NCBI RefSeq assembly: GCF_015356755.1
Contig: NZ_JADFCO010000066.1
Coordinates: 1 to 64,000 of the forward strand
Source of the DNA: Nonlabens antarcticus
Lineage (GTDB): Bacteria > Bacteroidota > Bacteroidia > Flavobacteriales > Flavobacteriaceae
DNA length: 64,000 nt
Reading direction: 5' to 3'
Part shown: positions 45,977-54,774 of the stretch, piece after piece
Position numbering within the stretch: position 1 is the first letter of the stretch
How the letters are laid out: the number at the start of each line of letters is the position of its first letter
Position numbers and translations under genes: made by a program
Notes under the pieces: model-generated
The model's input: the letters and a program-made list of their open reading frames with translations, nothing else
Told to the model about the DNA's origin: nothing
The model's database searches: none

Positions 45977-46492
45977 ATGATTTATAAATCTTTCGAAACT
46001 GATAGGTTAATTATAAGACCAACATCTGAAGATGATTCTGAATTTATTTTTAAACTACTAAATACACCTAAATGGTTGAAATATATAGGTGACAGAAATA
46101 TTAAAACAGTAGAAAATGCAAAAGAGTATATTAAAGAAAAGATGATTCCGCAACTTGAAAGACTAGGCTATTCAAATTATACTTTGATTACTAAACAAGA
46201 CAACAAAAAAATTGGTACTTGTGGATTATATGACAGACAAGGCTTAGAAGGTATTGATATTGGATTTGCATTTCTTCCAGAATTTGAGAAAAAAGGATTC
46301 GCGTTTGAATCATCAAAAAAATTAAAGGAAGTTGCTTTTAGTGAATTTTGTATTAAAGCGATTAGTGCTATTACCGTTAAGGATAATATTTCTTCTCAAA
46401 AACTTTTAGAAAAACTGGGACTAAAACTCATTGGAACAACTAAAATACCGAATGACGATGAGGAGTTATTACTATATAAAATTGAAATATAA
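45977..46492 (+). CDS. GNAT (RimJ/RimL-type) acetyltransferase
   Basis: The 171-residue protein opens FETDRLIIRPTSEDDSEFIF, the usual start of RimJ/RimL-like N-acetyltransferases. GTCGLYDRQG, a core strand with DIGFAFLPEFEKKGFAFES, and the late VKDNISSQKLLEKLGL complete the acetyl-CoA fold. The substrate is unknown. The gene lies between two pieces of a transposase remnant, so it was probably brought in by an insertion. Confidence 0.88.
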   Translation: MIYKSFETDRLIIRPTSEDDSEFIFKLLNTPKWLKYIGDRNIKTVENAKEYIKEKMIPQLERLGYSNYTLITKQDNKKIGTCGLYDRQGLEGIDIGFAFLPEFEKKGFAFESSKKLKEVAFSEFCIKAISAITVKDNISSQKLLEKLGLKLIGTTKIPNDDEELLLYKIEI

Positions 46493-46544
46493 AGTTAGTG
46501 GCAACAACGTGTTTTGATAAAAAACATAAAATTTGTATTGACTT

Positions 46545-46765
46545 TTATGACAGTGTTTCTGTGTAAGTTATCATAGACGAGCCAATTTTTTGCCTTTTCT
46601 CATCAGCTACTATTCGCTCGTAAACCTCTTTACAGGTCTTGTTGTATTTACACGCAATAAGGCTATATCTAAACAACATGTTTCTTAGTTTTTAATTCGC
46701 TGTTTTAATACCTCTACTTCTTCCACTTTCATAGAATACCAGTGTAATAACTGAATAGACTCAAG
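46545..46765 (-). pseudogene. IS110-type transposase remnant, 5' piece
   Basis: Minus-strand translation gives SLFSYYTG, then after a frame change FYESGRSRG, a stop, and LRNMLFRYSLIACKYNKTCK followed by EVYERIVADEKRQKI. These are consecutive blocks of the IS110 transposase C-terminal domain. The next expected block, LALIAV, is found only at 45683-45772. Stops and frameshifts show that it is dead. Confidence 0.7.
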
Positions 46766-47147
46766 GCTGCGTAGCTGTTTCCAGCAGTAAGAAAAAAAAT
46801 GATAAATTTTAAAATTCGGCTGGTGTTTCAATAAATGGCCCGTAGGTTAATCTGCTCTGGTGTATATTTAAAAGAGTCGTAAAGATTAAAATAAGCTTGA
46901 TTAATTCCGCTTTCGCGAAAGCGGAATTATATACAATTGTCTAACACGGTAATGGTTTAATATACCTCTTAATCATAATACTCAAAAAATAAATACTAAG
47001 TCAGTGACCACATTCAATTCATTTCAATTATAGCGTAAGTTTTTATAAAATATTGATCCAATGGTCATGCCTGATTTATGTAGCATAGAACTCCTTTCCA
47101 GTGCTTTGAAGTAAAGTGAATGAGCGAAATACTCCTTTGAATGTCAA
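46766..47147. other. Intergenic with 28-bp palindrome
   Basis: The region holds a fragment of the cassette-type repeat (46805-46835) and the longest copy of the window's palindrome at 46902-46929. No gene was seen in the remaining AT-rich sequence. Confidence 0.5.
46902..46929. repeat. Palindrome copy, longest (28 bp)
   Basis: The 16-base form extended on both sides to a perfect 28-base palindrome, TAATTCCGCTTTCGCG and its complement. Next to the IS110 remnant. Confidence 0.92.
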
Positions 47148-47882
47148 TTATCTTTTAGCAATTTGCCATGTTTTTAGGACAGGCATTTCATTTAGTAGGC
47201 AATCTTGAAGTTGATCACTGGATTCAAACTTTATCTTTTTTATCAGGTAGACCTCAGTGGTTAACGTAAAATCATGGGCAAACGGCCATGGTTCAACAAT
47301 AATTCGATCTTCCTTTTTTGAGACAAAATATGGAATTCCTGCAATACTTTTATTGATTTCCAACTTTCTGCCACCAGATGGAACATCGTCCTGTGATATT
47401 ATTAAGGACAATCTATCACAGAACCTTAGAATCTGATAGTAGTCTGCACACTGTGTTGCATTAACACTGTAAACCTTTCTTAAATCAATCTGAAGCTGGT
47501 GTAAATCATCAAAGAATTTGCGTGCTTCTTGGTTTGAATCTTTTAAATCTGCGTAAATAAATTCCAGATGCATAGCTACCAAAATGGCAATCCATCCAGA
47601 TCTACTCTTGCAATGAATCATGACACGTTTACAACGTTCCAGAACATCCCTGGGATCAGATTCTACCACACGATAGTCTGCAGGAAGACCTAAATCTGTC
47701 AAATTATTGTTTTTCTCAAAATTGATTTGCTTATCGTCATGCTCTATAATAGCAGTAATAGTCTCGACCCAGTGTGGGCATTGATATTCCTTTTTTAAAT
47801 TCATGGCAATTTCACCGGCTTGCAATCCATGCGCATAGTGGGTTATAATTTCTATGCAATCTGACTGAACGTTGACTATCAT
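47148..47882 (-). CDS. DUF3891-like protein
   Basis: The 244-residue soluble protein begins with a short strand-rich region and continues with helices typical of DUF3891: HYAHGLQAGEIA near 15-26, IIEHDDKQINF near 45-55, and CKSRSGWIAILVAMHLE further on. The repeated His/Asp (H, HD) pattern suggests a metal-binding HD-like helical fold, although activity is unknown. It overlaps the DUF421 gene by four bases and ends the four-gene run. Confidence 0.7.
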   Translation of the reverse strand: MIVNVQSDCIEIITHYAHGLQAGEIAMNLKKEYQCPHWVETITAIIEHDDKQINFEKNNNLTDLGLPADYRVVESDPRDVLERCKRVMIHCKSRSGWIAILVAMHLEFIYADLKDSNQEARKFFDDLHQLQIDLRKVYSVNATQCADYYQILRFCDRLSLIISQDDVPSGGRKLEINKSIAGIPYFVSKKEDRIIVEPWPFAHDFTLTTEVYLIKKIKFESSDQLQDCLLNEMPVLKTWQIAKR

Positions 47883-48424
47883 GGTTTCGGTTTATCCATG
47901 AAATCCAGCAAGCGGCTTTCCAGTTGCGTATCATCCTGACAATGCAAAACACTTACATCTCCTGTGCTCTCCAGTACCACGGCTCTTACATCTTCAAATC
48001 GAAGCACATTTGCTTCTCTAAGTTTTGCAATTAATTCGGATCTATGAAGATTGGTAGCTGCAAGATTTTCTTCAAGTATTTTACCATTGGACATGATTAA
48101 AACAGGGGTGTTGGTAGCTGTTTTCCGAAATACATTAGACTTTCTTTGAAAGACTGCAAAAAGAACTTGAAACAGTACGATAGCTATTAATGCTACGGTT
48201 CCATTGCCAATAGAAGTTTTAGGATTTATTGAGATAGAAGCAAGGATGCTACCGATTGCGATTGTAGTAGCAAAGTCAAAGCTTGTCATTTTGGCAAAGG
48301 TGCGCAAACCAGCAATACGAGTGATCAGAACTAAAATGCTAAATATTACAAAGACGCTTATAATAATTATGGTTGAGGTTGATAAATCAGGCAACAACCA
48401 TTTTGATACATCAGTTAGTTTCAT
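47879..48424 (-). CDS. DUF421 (YetF/YcaP-like) membrane protein
   Basis: The 181-residue protein has three N-terminal helices followed by the cytoplasmic domain that defines DUF421. Typical blocks are RIAGLRTFAKMTSFDFATTIAIGS and, later, LIMSNGKILEENLA with a final region ANVLRFEDVRAVVLESTGDVSV. Spore-germination and envelope roles are known for some relatives, but this one's role is open. It overlaps its upstream neighbour by 14 bases and its downstream neighbour by four. Confidence 0.88.
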   Translation of the reverse strand: MKLTDVSKWLLPDLSTSTIIIISVFVIFSILVLITRIAGLRTFAKMTSFDFATTIAIGSILASISINPKTSIGNGTVALIAIVLFQVLFAVFQRKSNVFRKTATNTPVLIMSNGKILEENLAATNLHRSELIAKLREANVLRFEDVRAVVLESTGDVSVLHCQDDTQLESRLLDFMDKPKP

Positions 48425-49010
48425 GAGGTGTTTTTTTAATTATTTCGTATCCTATTTCTTTAAATGAACCTCCATTACTATCGGGAGCACTGCACGCAGT
48501 CATACCTATTACAAGATCCATCATTGCTTGTAAAATAATGAAATCCGATTTTTGACTTTGAGGTGGCAGCACCTTCAATTTACCATTAGTATCAAATTGA
48601 ACATTCATAAATGCATTAAAAGCTGTTGGAATTTCATCAGGTTCAATATTGAATTCCTTAAGATTTATAGCTAAATTATTGTAGCAGCTGGGATGAGGTT
48701 TGTTGATGTTGTACATAATTTCAAAGGTTTGCTGACTACAAGGAGCTAATAGTACGTCATTTCTCCCATTCAAATCTTCTATAATCTTCATCATCTTATT
48801 TCCTCTGTTGCTCCACAAATAATTATGGGTAGAGATAAGAATACTCTCTTCGAAATCCATCGTTTTCCCGGCGGAAAACTTTTCCCTTGTATCTGTTGCA
48901 TTGAAACACACCAAGTCACTTACCTGTTGTCCAGATATATCTATTATTTTTAAAAAATCACCTTCGGAAATCTCAAATGCCACTCCAGATTGTTTTTCAA
49001 TAATTTTCAT
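48411..49010 (-). CDS. DUF1989 (urea carboxylase-associated) protein
   Basis: The 199-residue protein matches DUF1989: LKIIDISGQQVSDLVCFNA near 21-39, the helix-strand FSAGKTMDFEESILISTHN, and LLAPCSQQTFEIMY with a conserved Cys. PHPSCYNNLA follows, adding another conserved Cys. Relatives accompany urea amidolyase and guanidine-handling genes. Here it lies four bases downstream of a YqcI/YcgG gene, whose family also acts on guanidine compounds. Confidence 0.85.
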   Translation of the reverse strand: MKIIEKQSGVAFEISEGDFLKIIDISGQQVSDLVCFNATDTREKFSAGKTMDFEESILISTHNYLWSNRGNKMMKIIEDLNGRNDVLLAPCSQQTFEIMYNINKPHPSCYNNLAINLKEFNIEPDEIPTAFNAFMNVQFDTNGKLKVLPPQSQKSDFIILQAMMDLVIGMTACSAPDSNGGSFKEIGYEIIKKTPHETN

Positions 49011-49014
49011 AGTA

Positions 49015-49656
49015 TTATTTATTTGAGAAAGGACAAATCCAATCTGCCTCTACTTTTCTACCGCTGTACTGGCGTGCTTCACTTTTAGTCCCGAAATCTG
49101 CCAGCATGGGGTTGACACTTCCCTGCAAGGCTTTATCTCTTCTTCTAATCAAGTCTCTTACCCGGTCATATCTATTAATTTCCCTCAGCTTTTCAAATTG
49201 GCTGTGCAAATTAAACACGATCATAGTGTAGGGTGACTTACGTGCAAACCTTGACGAACTGGGGTGCATACCTACAATATAGAAAGAGGTTCCATGAAGA
49301 CTAAAGCTAAATTTGTCATCAGTAGGATCAGATGATGTTTGTGAATCCCAGGGACTGTCATCCAGCTCGTGCAAATTTGATAAGAGCTTCCACAATGCTT
49401 TCTCAAATGAAATCTCATTCTCAAACAAGTCGTTTCTAAATACAGCAATAAAGCTTTCGAAGTTCTTAGAATTTTCCTCCTGTCTTTCAATGTAAATTTT
49501 TAGTTCACCTAAGAGGATTTTATTGCTTTCATAATTATCAATACTTTCAAATTCTTGTATTTCCAGGGATTCATCTGCAACTAAACTTTGCGCCATAACA
49601 CATGGGTGATCGTCTAGGATAAACTGTCGTATTCTGGATTCTGTGTACTTAGTCAT
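49015..49656 (-). CDS. YqcI/YcgG family heme-type hydroxylase-like protein
   Basis: The 213-residue protein shows YqcI/YcgG blocks: DDHPCVMAQSLV near 15-26, FLVGMHP-like YIVGMHPSSSRFARKS near 140-155, and VFNLHSQFEKLR, with a final CPF. From family knowledge the group includes GntA, a heme-dependent enzyme that N-hydroxylates arginine-derived substrates. It is the first gene of the run that continues with DUF1989, DUF421 and DUF3891. Chemistry on a guanidine compound is plausible but not shown. Confidence 0.85.
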   Translation of the reverse strand: MTKYTESRIRQFILDDHPCVMAQSLVADESLEIQEFESIDNYESNKILLGELKIYIERQEENSKNFESFIAVFRNDLFENEISFEKALWKLLSNLHELDDSPWDSQTSSDPTDDKFSFSLHGTSFYIVGMHPSSSRFARKSPYTMIVFNLHSQFEKLREINRYDRVRDLIRRRDKALQGSVNPMLADFGTKSEARQYSGRKVEADWICPFSNK

Positions 49657-49898
49657 GGTATCCTTTGTTTGTAAATATATGATTATGGTACTTTTAAGAA
49701 GGTCTTTAGGAGCTTAAGAGTGTTTGATTGATTTTCACAACTACTATTTTACAGTAGATTATAATAATCTAACACTTTGTTATAGTCCTATACCCGTTGA
49801 GCAACCCACTGCAATGATATTTCTAAAAAAGACTATGGATTTAGTACAAATGACTTCACTACTATTCAATTGGTCCTGCTGCTTTCATTTGACCAGAC

Positions 49899-50063
49899 CT
49901 ACTCACTATCTTTTTTGCTGGTGTCGGTACTATAATGTTGATCATTTTCTTTTTGGTAGGCTTTCGTCAATTCATCAACAGATTCATCATTTTGTTTCAT
50001 GTAACCCGGCTTTTCATTCATGGATTTACCATCGGACTCCGGGTTTTTATTTTCTTTAGACAT
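49899..50063 (-). CDS. 54-residue hydrophilic protein
   Basis: The frame starts at the ATG at 50063 (MSKENKNPESDGKSMNEK) and ends at TAG. It is strongly hydrophilic, rich in Lys, Asp, Glu, Asn and Ser, with no Cys and a single short hydrophobic stretch. Disorder and composition resemble small stress-related proteins. The amino-acid content is unlike random AT-rich sequence, which supports it modestly. Confidence 0.45.
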   Translation of the reverse strand: MSKENKNPESDGKSMNEKPGYMKQNDESVDELTKAYQKENDQHYSTDTSKKDSE

Positions 50064-50207
50064 AATTGAAATTTTAGATTACTGATTATTTTATGTTTTA
50101 GCTCTATAAAAGTATTGATTCACCGTAAATTCCTACAATCAATTATTTAAATTTTAACTGATGAAGAAATTGATGTTGTATGATGAATGTTGAAATAGTT
50201 TCTTGAT

Positions 50208-50560
50208 CTAGTAGATATTTTTCCTCAACTTACTCATATCATGATCTAACTTATGTCCTAAAACCTGAGCGTAGGATTGAACGGTAGAGATTTTAGTTTG
50301 TCTCAGTAAAAGAGAATAGTTGATGTAGAGGTTCGTTTGAACATGTTTCATGATCGTATTTTGACCCATATATTTCACATATCCATCCGGCCAATACCTA
50401 GCGAGATAATTTTCAAAATCACACAAGAATTTACAATCCATTTCTTTAAAATAGATGTCGGTGGTCTTTTTCGATTTCTTAAGAAATTTAAACAGGTAAT
50501 TTTCTGTAACTGCAAAGTTCCGACTGGAGCCTATAGCAAGAGTGTTTTCAATTTTCTTAG
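50208..50560 (-). pseudogene. Tyrosine integrase remnant (N-terminal domain)
   Basis: Translating the minus strand gives FAVTENYLFKFLKKS, then FKEMDCKFLCDFENYL and GQNTIMKHVQ. This is the SAM-like core-binding domain of Bacteroidota tyrosine integrases. The catalytic domain with its R..HxxR..Y residues is absent: the frame ends at 50208 and downstream sequence is unrelated. It lies next to tandem tRNA-end repeats, as expected for leftovers of a tRNA-targeted element. Confidence 0.6.
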
Positions 50561-50639
50561 TGTCAGTTGAACTGACGCTTTGAATTTCAATTGACGATTA
50601 GCTACCGTTTAATAGCAAATAGTTCATTTCAAATGATGG

Positions 50640-50823
50640 TTTATGGAGTGTCAGGGACTTCGGCTTGAGTACCTGTGGTTTTCCAGAGTGTGATCCATTT
50701 TGCAAATAACAAACCACGATGCACAAAAGAATGCTACTGGTTTTGTGCTTCATACTCCATTGTGAAAGCTTTTGCTTTCAAAACTCGCATAAAGCACAAA
50801 ACCACGCTCTAAAAAGAGCGTGG
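50640..50823. repeat. 184-bp tandem repeat, unit 1 (most diverged)
   Basis: This first unit of three has several substitutions against units 2 and 3. It carries a degraded tRNA-Arg 3' tip (GTGTCAGGGACTTCGGC), CCTGTGGTTTTCCAGAGTG, a GAAAGCTTTTGCTTTC hairpin and the closing hairpin ACCACGCTCT..AGAGCGTGGT. Confidence 0.85.
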
Positions 50824-51007
50824 TTTATGGAGTATCAGTGACCTCGACTGGAGTACCTGCGGTTTTCCAGAATGTGGTCCATGTTGCAAATAAAAAACCA
50901 CGCGGCACAAGAAAGTGCTGCTGGTTTTATGCTTCACACTCCATTATGAAAGCTTTTGCTTTCAAAACTCGCATAAAACACAAAACCACGCTCTAAAAAG
51001 AGCGTGG
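50824..51007. repeat. 184-bp tandem repeat, unit 2
   Basis: The start AGTATCAGTGACCTCGACTGGA copies the last bases of the tRNA-Arg gene (minus strand) plus its flank. The sequence then diverges from the tRNA. The hairpin ACCACGCTCT..AGAGCGTGGT recurs exactly 184 bases after that of unit 1. Confidence 0.9.
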
Positions 51008-51191
51008 TTTATTGAGTGTCATTGACCTTGGCTTGAGTACCTGCGGTTTTCCAGAATGTGGTCCATGTTGCAAATAACAAACCACGCTGCACAAAAAAGT
51101 GCTGCTGGTTTTGTGCTTCATACTCCATTATGAAAGCTTTTGCTTTCAAAACTCGCATAAAACACAAAACCACGCTCTAAAAAGAGCGTGG
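51008..51191. repeat. 184-bp tandem repeat, unit 3
   Basis: Nearly identical to unit 2. It ends in the same strong hairpin, which lies 14 bases beyond the 3' end of the true tRNA-Arg gene and may serve as its terminator. The next sequence is the complete tRNA-Arg. Confidence 0.9.
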
Positions 51192-51206
51192 TTTATTGAG
51201 TGTCAG

Positions 51207-51280
51207 TGACCTCGACTGGATTCAAACCAGTAACCTCTTGAGCCGTAATCAAGTGCGCTATTCAGTTGCGCCACGAGGCC
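51207..51280 (-). tRNA. tRNA-Arg (ACG)
   Basis: The 74-base gene folds with acceptor GGCCTCG/CGAGGTC, T arm ACTGG-TTTGAAT-CCAGT, and anticodon stem CTTGA/TCAAG around TTACGGC, giving anticodon ACG. CCA is not encoded. Its 3' tip is repeated in each of the three tandem units downstream. Confidence 0.95.
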
Positions 51281-51782
51281 TAAATTTGCCAAAAACTAGA
51301 AGTCTTAAGCGGCTGCAAATATAAACCTATTTTAAAAATGGACAAACTAAATGTTACTTCTGATTCATAATTCTATCTAATCTTATGAATCAGTGGTTCC
51401 TTCCTAAAATAGAACTTCAAATTATCTAAAATTACATAGTGCTGTTGATGCTTATGTAAGAATTGGAACACTCTGGATTTCCTGAATAATATTTTCATTT
51501 CACTCTATAACTCCTTGTTGTTTTATGGAAAAATCGACGTTGACGGGAATCACTTCAATCAGCAGAAAATAATTGATTAATGCCTGAATTATTACTTAAT
51601 TTTGAAAGACATTTTGTTTGCGAAGTTTAACTATACAGAGTCAATCAGAGACGGGAAGTCTGCGTGTGTGCTTATGAGTTAATCTCCTATTGCAATCCTG
51701 TAAAATTGATTAAAGTTATTTCAAGGATTGATCAATTTTCAAAAATCCTTAATTTTTATTACTAATCTTTTGTTTTATAATC
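51281..51782. other. Intergenic, no gene seen
   Basis: About 500 AT-rich bases upstream of both tRNA-Arg and the aminopeptidase gene. It must hold their promoters, but no clear consensus boxes, repeats or small genes were recognised. Confidence 0.5.
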
Positions 51783-53240
51783 ATGATGAATAACTATTTG
51801 AAAATCAAACTAGAAACTGTTAGTGAAACAACTCAAGGTACTACAACAAATAATAAAATTGTAATTATTGCCACTGAGCAGATTTTTGACGATAGTGTTT
51901 ATCCTAATTCATTGTTGGCTAAAATTAAGCAAGCCTCAAATGATAAAAACAATGCTGTAGTCACGCACTGGCAGGATGATAGACTCGTTGTATTTGCGAT
52001 CGTTGTAAAGAAATCGGCAGAGCAATTACGATTGTTGGGAGCTAATGTTTTTAAAATAGTGGATCGTGAAAAGCTGGAAACTGTCACGTTAACAGAAGCA
52101 GATTCTCTAGATTCAAAAGAAATATATGCGTTTGCAGAGGGTTTGATATTGAGTAGCTATTGCTTTACAAAGTATAAAAAGGGCGTTGAAAAGACGATCA
52201 CTACAATACATATAAGCAATCAATTATTAGATCCTGAAACCTTGAACGAATTAGTTCAAATATCACAGGCCACAGCTCTTACTAAAAATCTCGTCAATGA
52301 ACCACTCAATAAGCTCAACGCGTTAGCATTTGCTGAAACAGCTGTTTCTTTAGGTAAAACCCATGGTTTTAAAACTACAATTCTTCACAAAGAAGAAATT
52401 GAGTCATTGAAAATGGGCGGGTTGTTAGGAGTAAATATGGGTTCAGAAACGCCTCCTACTTTTACCATTTTAGAATACAAACCAGAAAATGCTGTAAATA
52501 GCGACCCATTAGTGTTAGTGGGAAAAGGAGTCATGTTTGATACGGGCGGCTATTCTCTAAAAGTAGGCGGCTCGATGGCAGGCATGAAGTCAGACATGTC
52601 AGGAGGCGCCGCAGTACTCGGGACTTTTGCCGCTATTGCAAGTAACAAACTTCCTTATCACGTCGTGGGGTTGATTCCCGCGACAGATAACATGATTTCA
52701 TCAACCGCACTAGTTGTTGATGATGTTATAACGATGATGGATGGCACCACGGTAGAAGTACTCAATACAGATGCTGAAGGCCGGCTTATATTAGCAGATG
52801 CATTGACGTATGCTAAAAGATTTAACCCAGAGCTTGTGATAGATATGGCAACTTTGACTGGTGCTGCTGCGGCGATAACGGGTCCTTATGGGATTGCAAT
52901 GGCTGGAAATAATCAGGAAAGCATGACCGACTTGATGGAGCGTGGTGAGACCGTTTATGAGCGACTTTTCCAGTTACCTTTCTGGTCAGAATACGAGGAT
53001 TTACTTAAATCTTCCATCGCAGATCTCAAAAACATAGGAGGAAAGGTAGGTGGCGCAACGACAGCTGCAAAATTTTTAGAACATTTTACAGATTACCCGT
53101 GGATCCATCTTGATATCGCAGGTCCAGCATTCCTAGATGATGCTAAAGGATACCGTCAAAGTGGTGGTACAGCGGTTCCCGTAAGGCTTCTTTATGAATT
53201 TATAAAACAGAAATCCATTCAAGAAAGCGCATCTAATTAA
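51783..53240 (+). CDS. pepA: Leucyl aminopeptidase (M17)
   Basis: This encodes 485 residues. The C-terminal catalytic half has GKGVMFDTGGYSLK with the metal/catalytic Lys and Asp residues, the MKSDMSGGAAVLG loop, and NTDAEGRLILADAL, the diagnostic M17 signature. It removes N-terminal residues from peptides in the cytoplasm with two bound divalent metals. Length is normal for the family. The apt gene follows on the same strand after 110 bases. Confidence 0.95.
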   Translation: MMNNYLKIKLETVSETTQGTTTNNKIVIIATEQIFDDSVYPNSLLAKIKQASNDKNNAVVTHWQDDRLVVFAIVVKKSAEQLRLLGANVFKIVDREKLETVTLTEADSLDSKEIYAFAEGLILSSYCFTKYKKGVEKTITTIHISNQLLDPETLNELVQISQATALTKNLVNEPLNKLNALAFAETAVSLGKTHGFKTTILHKEEIESLKMGGLLGVNMGSETPPTFTILEYKPENAVNSDPLVLVGKGVMFDTGGYSLKVGGSMAGMKSDMSGGAAVLGTFAAIASNKLPYHVVGLIPATDNMISSTALVVDDVITMMDGTTVEVLNTDAEGRLILADALTYAKRFNPELVIDMATLTGAAAAITGPYGIAMAGNNQESMTDLMERGETVYERLFQLPFWSEYEDLLKSSIADLKNIGGKVGGATTAAKFLEHFTDYPWIHLDIAGPAFLDDAKGYRQSGGTAVPVRLLYEFIKQKSIQESASN

Positions 53241-53350
53241 TAGCAAATGATGGAGGATGGCAGTCGCATTCTCTAATTTTATTGGAAATAATCTGAACGT
53301 TCCTACGTTTAGAAACATTGATTGTTGGTTAAGCTTTATATCTTTCCAAC

Positions 53351-53872
53351 ATGAATGATATTGATCTCAATAATTACGTGCAGGATATTCCTGATTTTCC
53401 TAAAAAAGGAATTTTATTTAAGGATATTTCTCCAATTCTCGCTTCCGCGAAAGCGAGGAAACATGCGGTATCACTGCTAGCATTGAAATATAAAAATCAA
53501 AAAATTGATGTAGTAGTTGGTATTGAAGCCCGAGGATTTCTTTTTGGAACGTTACTGGCAGATGCCTTAAATGCTTCCTTTGTAATGTGTCGAAAACCCG
53601 GAAAACTTCCAGGTAAATTGGAGAAAGTTATCTATGACTTGGAATACGGATCAGATTCCATTGAGATGCAAAAAAATGCATTTTCAAAAGGGAGCAATGT
53701 CTTGTTACATGATGACGTGCTTGCCACGGGAGGAACAGCAGCAGCGGCGATACAATTGATAGATAAAGTGGGAGGTAAGCTAGTAGGGGCTAATTTTATT
53801 CTTGAAATAGATTTCCTTGAAGGAAGGAAAAAACTGGGAAATCTAAAAATTGAAAGTCTTCTTCATTACTAA
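53351..53872 (+). CDS. apt: Adenine phosphoribosyltransferase
   Basis: The 173-residue enzyme converts adenine and PRPP to AMP. Hallmarks are IPDFPKKGILFKDISP near 15-30, GIEARGFLFG, the CRKPGKLPG loop, and the PRPP-binding VLLHDDVLATGGTAAAA. Length is typical. A one-base variant of the window's palindrome (CGCTTCCGCGAAAGCG, 53440-53455) lies inside and codes for ASAKA. A terminator follows. Confidence 0.96.
   Translation: MNDIDLNNYVQDIPDFPKKGILFKDISPILASAKARKHAVSLLALKYKNQKIDVVVGIEARGFLFGTLLADALNASFVMCRKPGKLPGKLEKVIYDLEYGSDSIEMQKNAFSKGSNVLLHDDVLATGGTAAAAIQLIDKVGGKLVGANFILEIDFLEGRKKLGNLKIESLLHY
53440..53455. repeat. Palindrome variant inside apt
   Basis: One base differs (CGCTTCCGCGAAAGCG), keeping ASAKA in frame. 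Confidence 0.85.
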
Positions 53873-53880
53873 CCAGACAA

Positions 53881-53915
53881 AAAAAACCTCGTTACTGAAA
53901 TGTAACGAGGTTTAA
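53881..53915. terminator. Bidirectional terminator between apt and the M57-like gene
   Basis: Nine-base perfect arms CCTCGTTAC and GTAACGAGG with a six-base loop, an A run before and a T run after. It lies between two convergent genes, so it probably serves both. Confidence 0.9.
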
Positions 53916-53934
53916 TATTTTTTAAAATCAATTC

Positions 53935-54774
53935 TTAGTACATGGACTGCAAGGCGATAATATCGTTGTTGCCAAATTCTCCGTCCTCACCCTGACTAAA
54001 GCAAGAAAGCATGATGGATTGTGGGTCATAACCATTAGGAGTTCCAGGAACTCTTATAGCGCCTACACCACCATCACCTTCATTTGTATTTTGTCCACAG
54101 GACTGACGTGAAAAATAATCTGAATGACGGAAACCGATAGAGTGACCTATCTCATGAGTAATTACGTGCTCATTAACATTAGTGTCATAACTATCCATTC
54201 CAGCATACAATTGTACAAATTTGTTAGGTCTTCCATTAGAAGGGAATCCAGCAGATCCACCTGCACCAGAATTACTCGGGTTGCGATAGACGACCATGTC
54301 TTCATTATTAAAGTTCGTGCCGAATGTCAGTCTGAAATTGAGGCTCACACCACTCAAACGGTTATAATTATCAACAGCCCATCTCAAAGCAGTACGTTGT
54401 GTAGAAGTAAGCGCATTGGATCCGCCAGTATATCCTATGATGTCAATCGTACGATTTGCACCCGTTACCAGATTGTTAGTGCGGAATTGTTTTGCGATAG
54501 AATTCATGTCTTCTAAAGCGAAAAAATCTGCCGAAAGTAATGCGATGTCATCTTCTATAAAAATACGTTCCTCCGTGCTCCCATCGGGAAGTAGGAATTG
54601 ATCGATGGTGATGTCATCTGGATGATATCCTATCTTTTTTGCATACTCTTTGGCAATAACTAAATCGGTTTTTTGATTTACCTCTTCAAAATTCTCTTCT
54701 TGTTGACAGGAAGTAAAAAGAAATGCAAAGGCAGATAAGCCTAGAACGGTTTTTTTAAACATTGTTGTTTTCAT
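53935..54774 (-). CDS. M57-like HEIGH zinc metalloprotease, lipoprotein
   Basis: The 279-residue exported protein has a lipobox (FLFTSC, Cys near 23). About 60 residues of a propeptide-like segment follow (VIAKEYAKKIGYHPDDI). The zinc site is HEIGHSIGFRH, with the third His ligand within the motif. Relatives are secreted dual-action HEIGH metallopeptidases of Bacteroidota. Two cysteines (SRQSCGQ; IMLSCFSQ) near the end could form a disulfide. Confidence 0.87.
   Translation of the reverse strand: MKTTMFKKTVLGLSAFAFLFTSCQQEENFEEVNQKTDLVIAKEYAKKIGYHPDDITIDQFLLPDGSTEERIFIEDDIALLSADFFALEDMNSIAKQFRTNNLVTGANRTIDIIGYTGGSNALTSTQRTALRWAVDNYNRLSGVSLNFRLTFGTNFNNEDMVVYRNPSNSGAGGSAGFPSNGRPNKFVQLYAGMDSYDTNVNEHVITHEIGHSIGFRHSDYFSRQSCGQNTNEGDGGVGAIRVPGTPNGYDPQSIMLSCFSQGEDGEFGNNDIIALQSMY

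Noticed and set aside
45720-45980. 86-codon plus-strand frame before the GNAT gene
   Set aside because: Its first part is the antisense of the IS110 transposase remnant and it has no sensible protein composition.
50640-51191. CRISPR array
   Set aside because: The units are 184 bases long and repeat as a whole, with no short repeats separated by unique spacers, and no cas gene is present.
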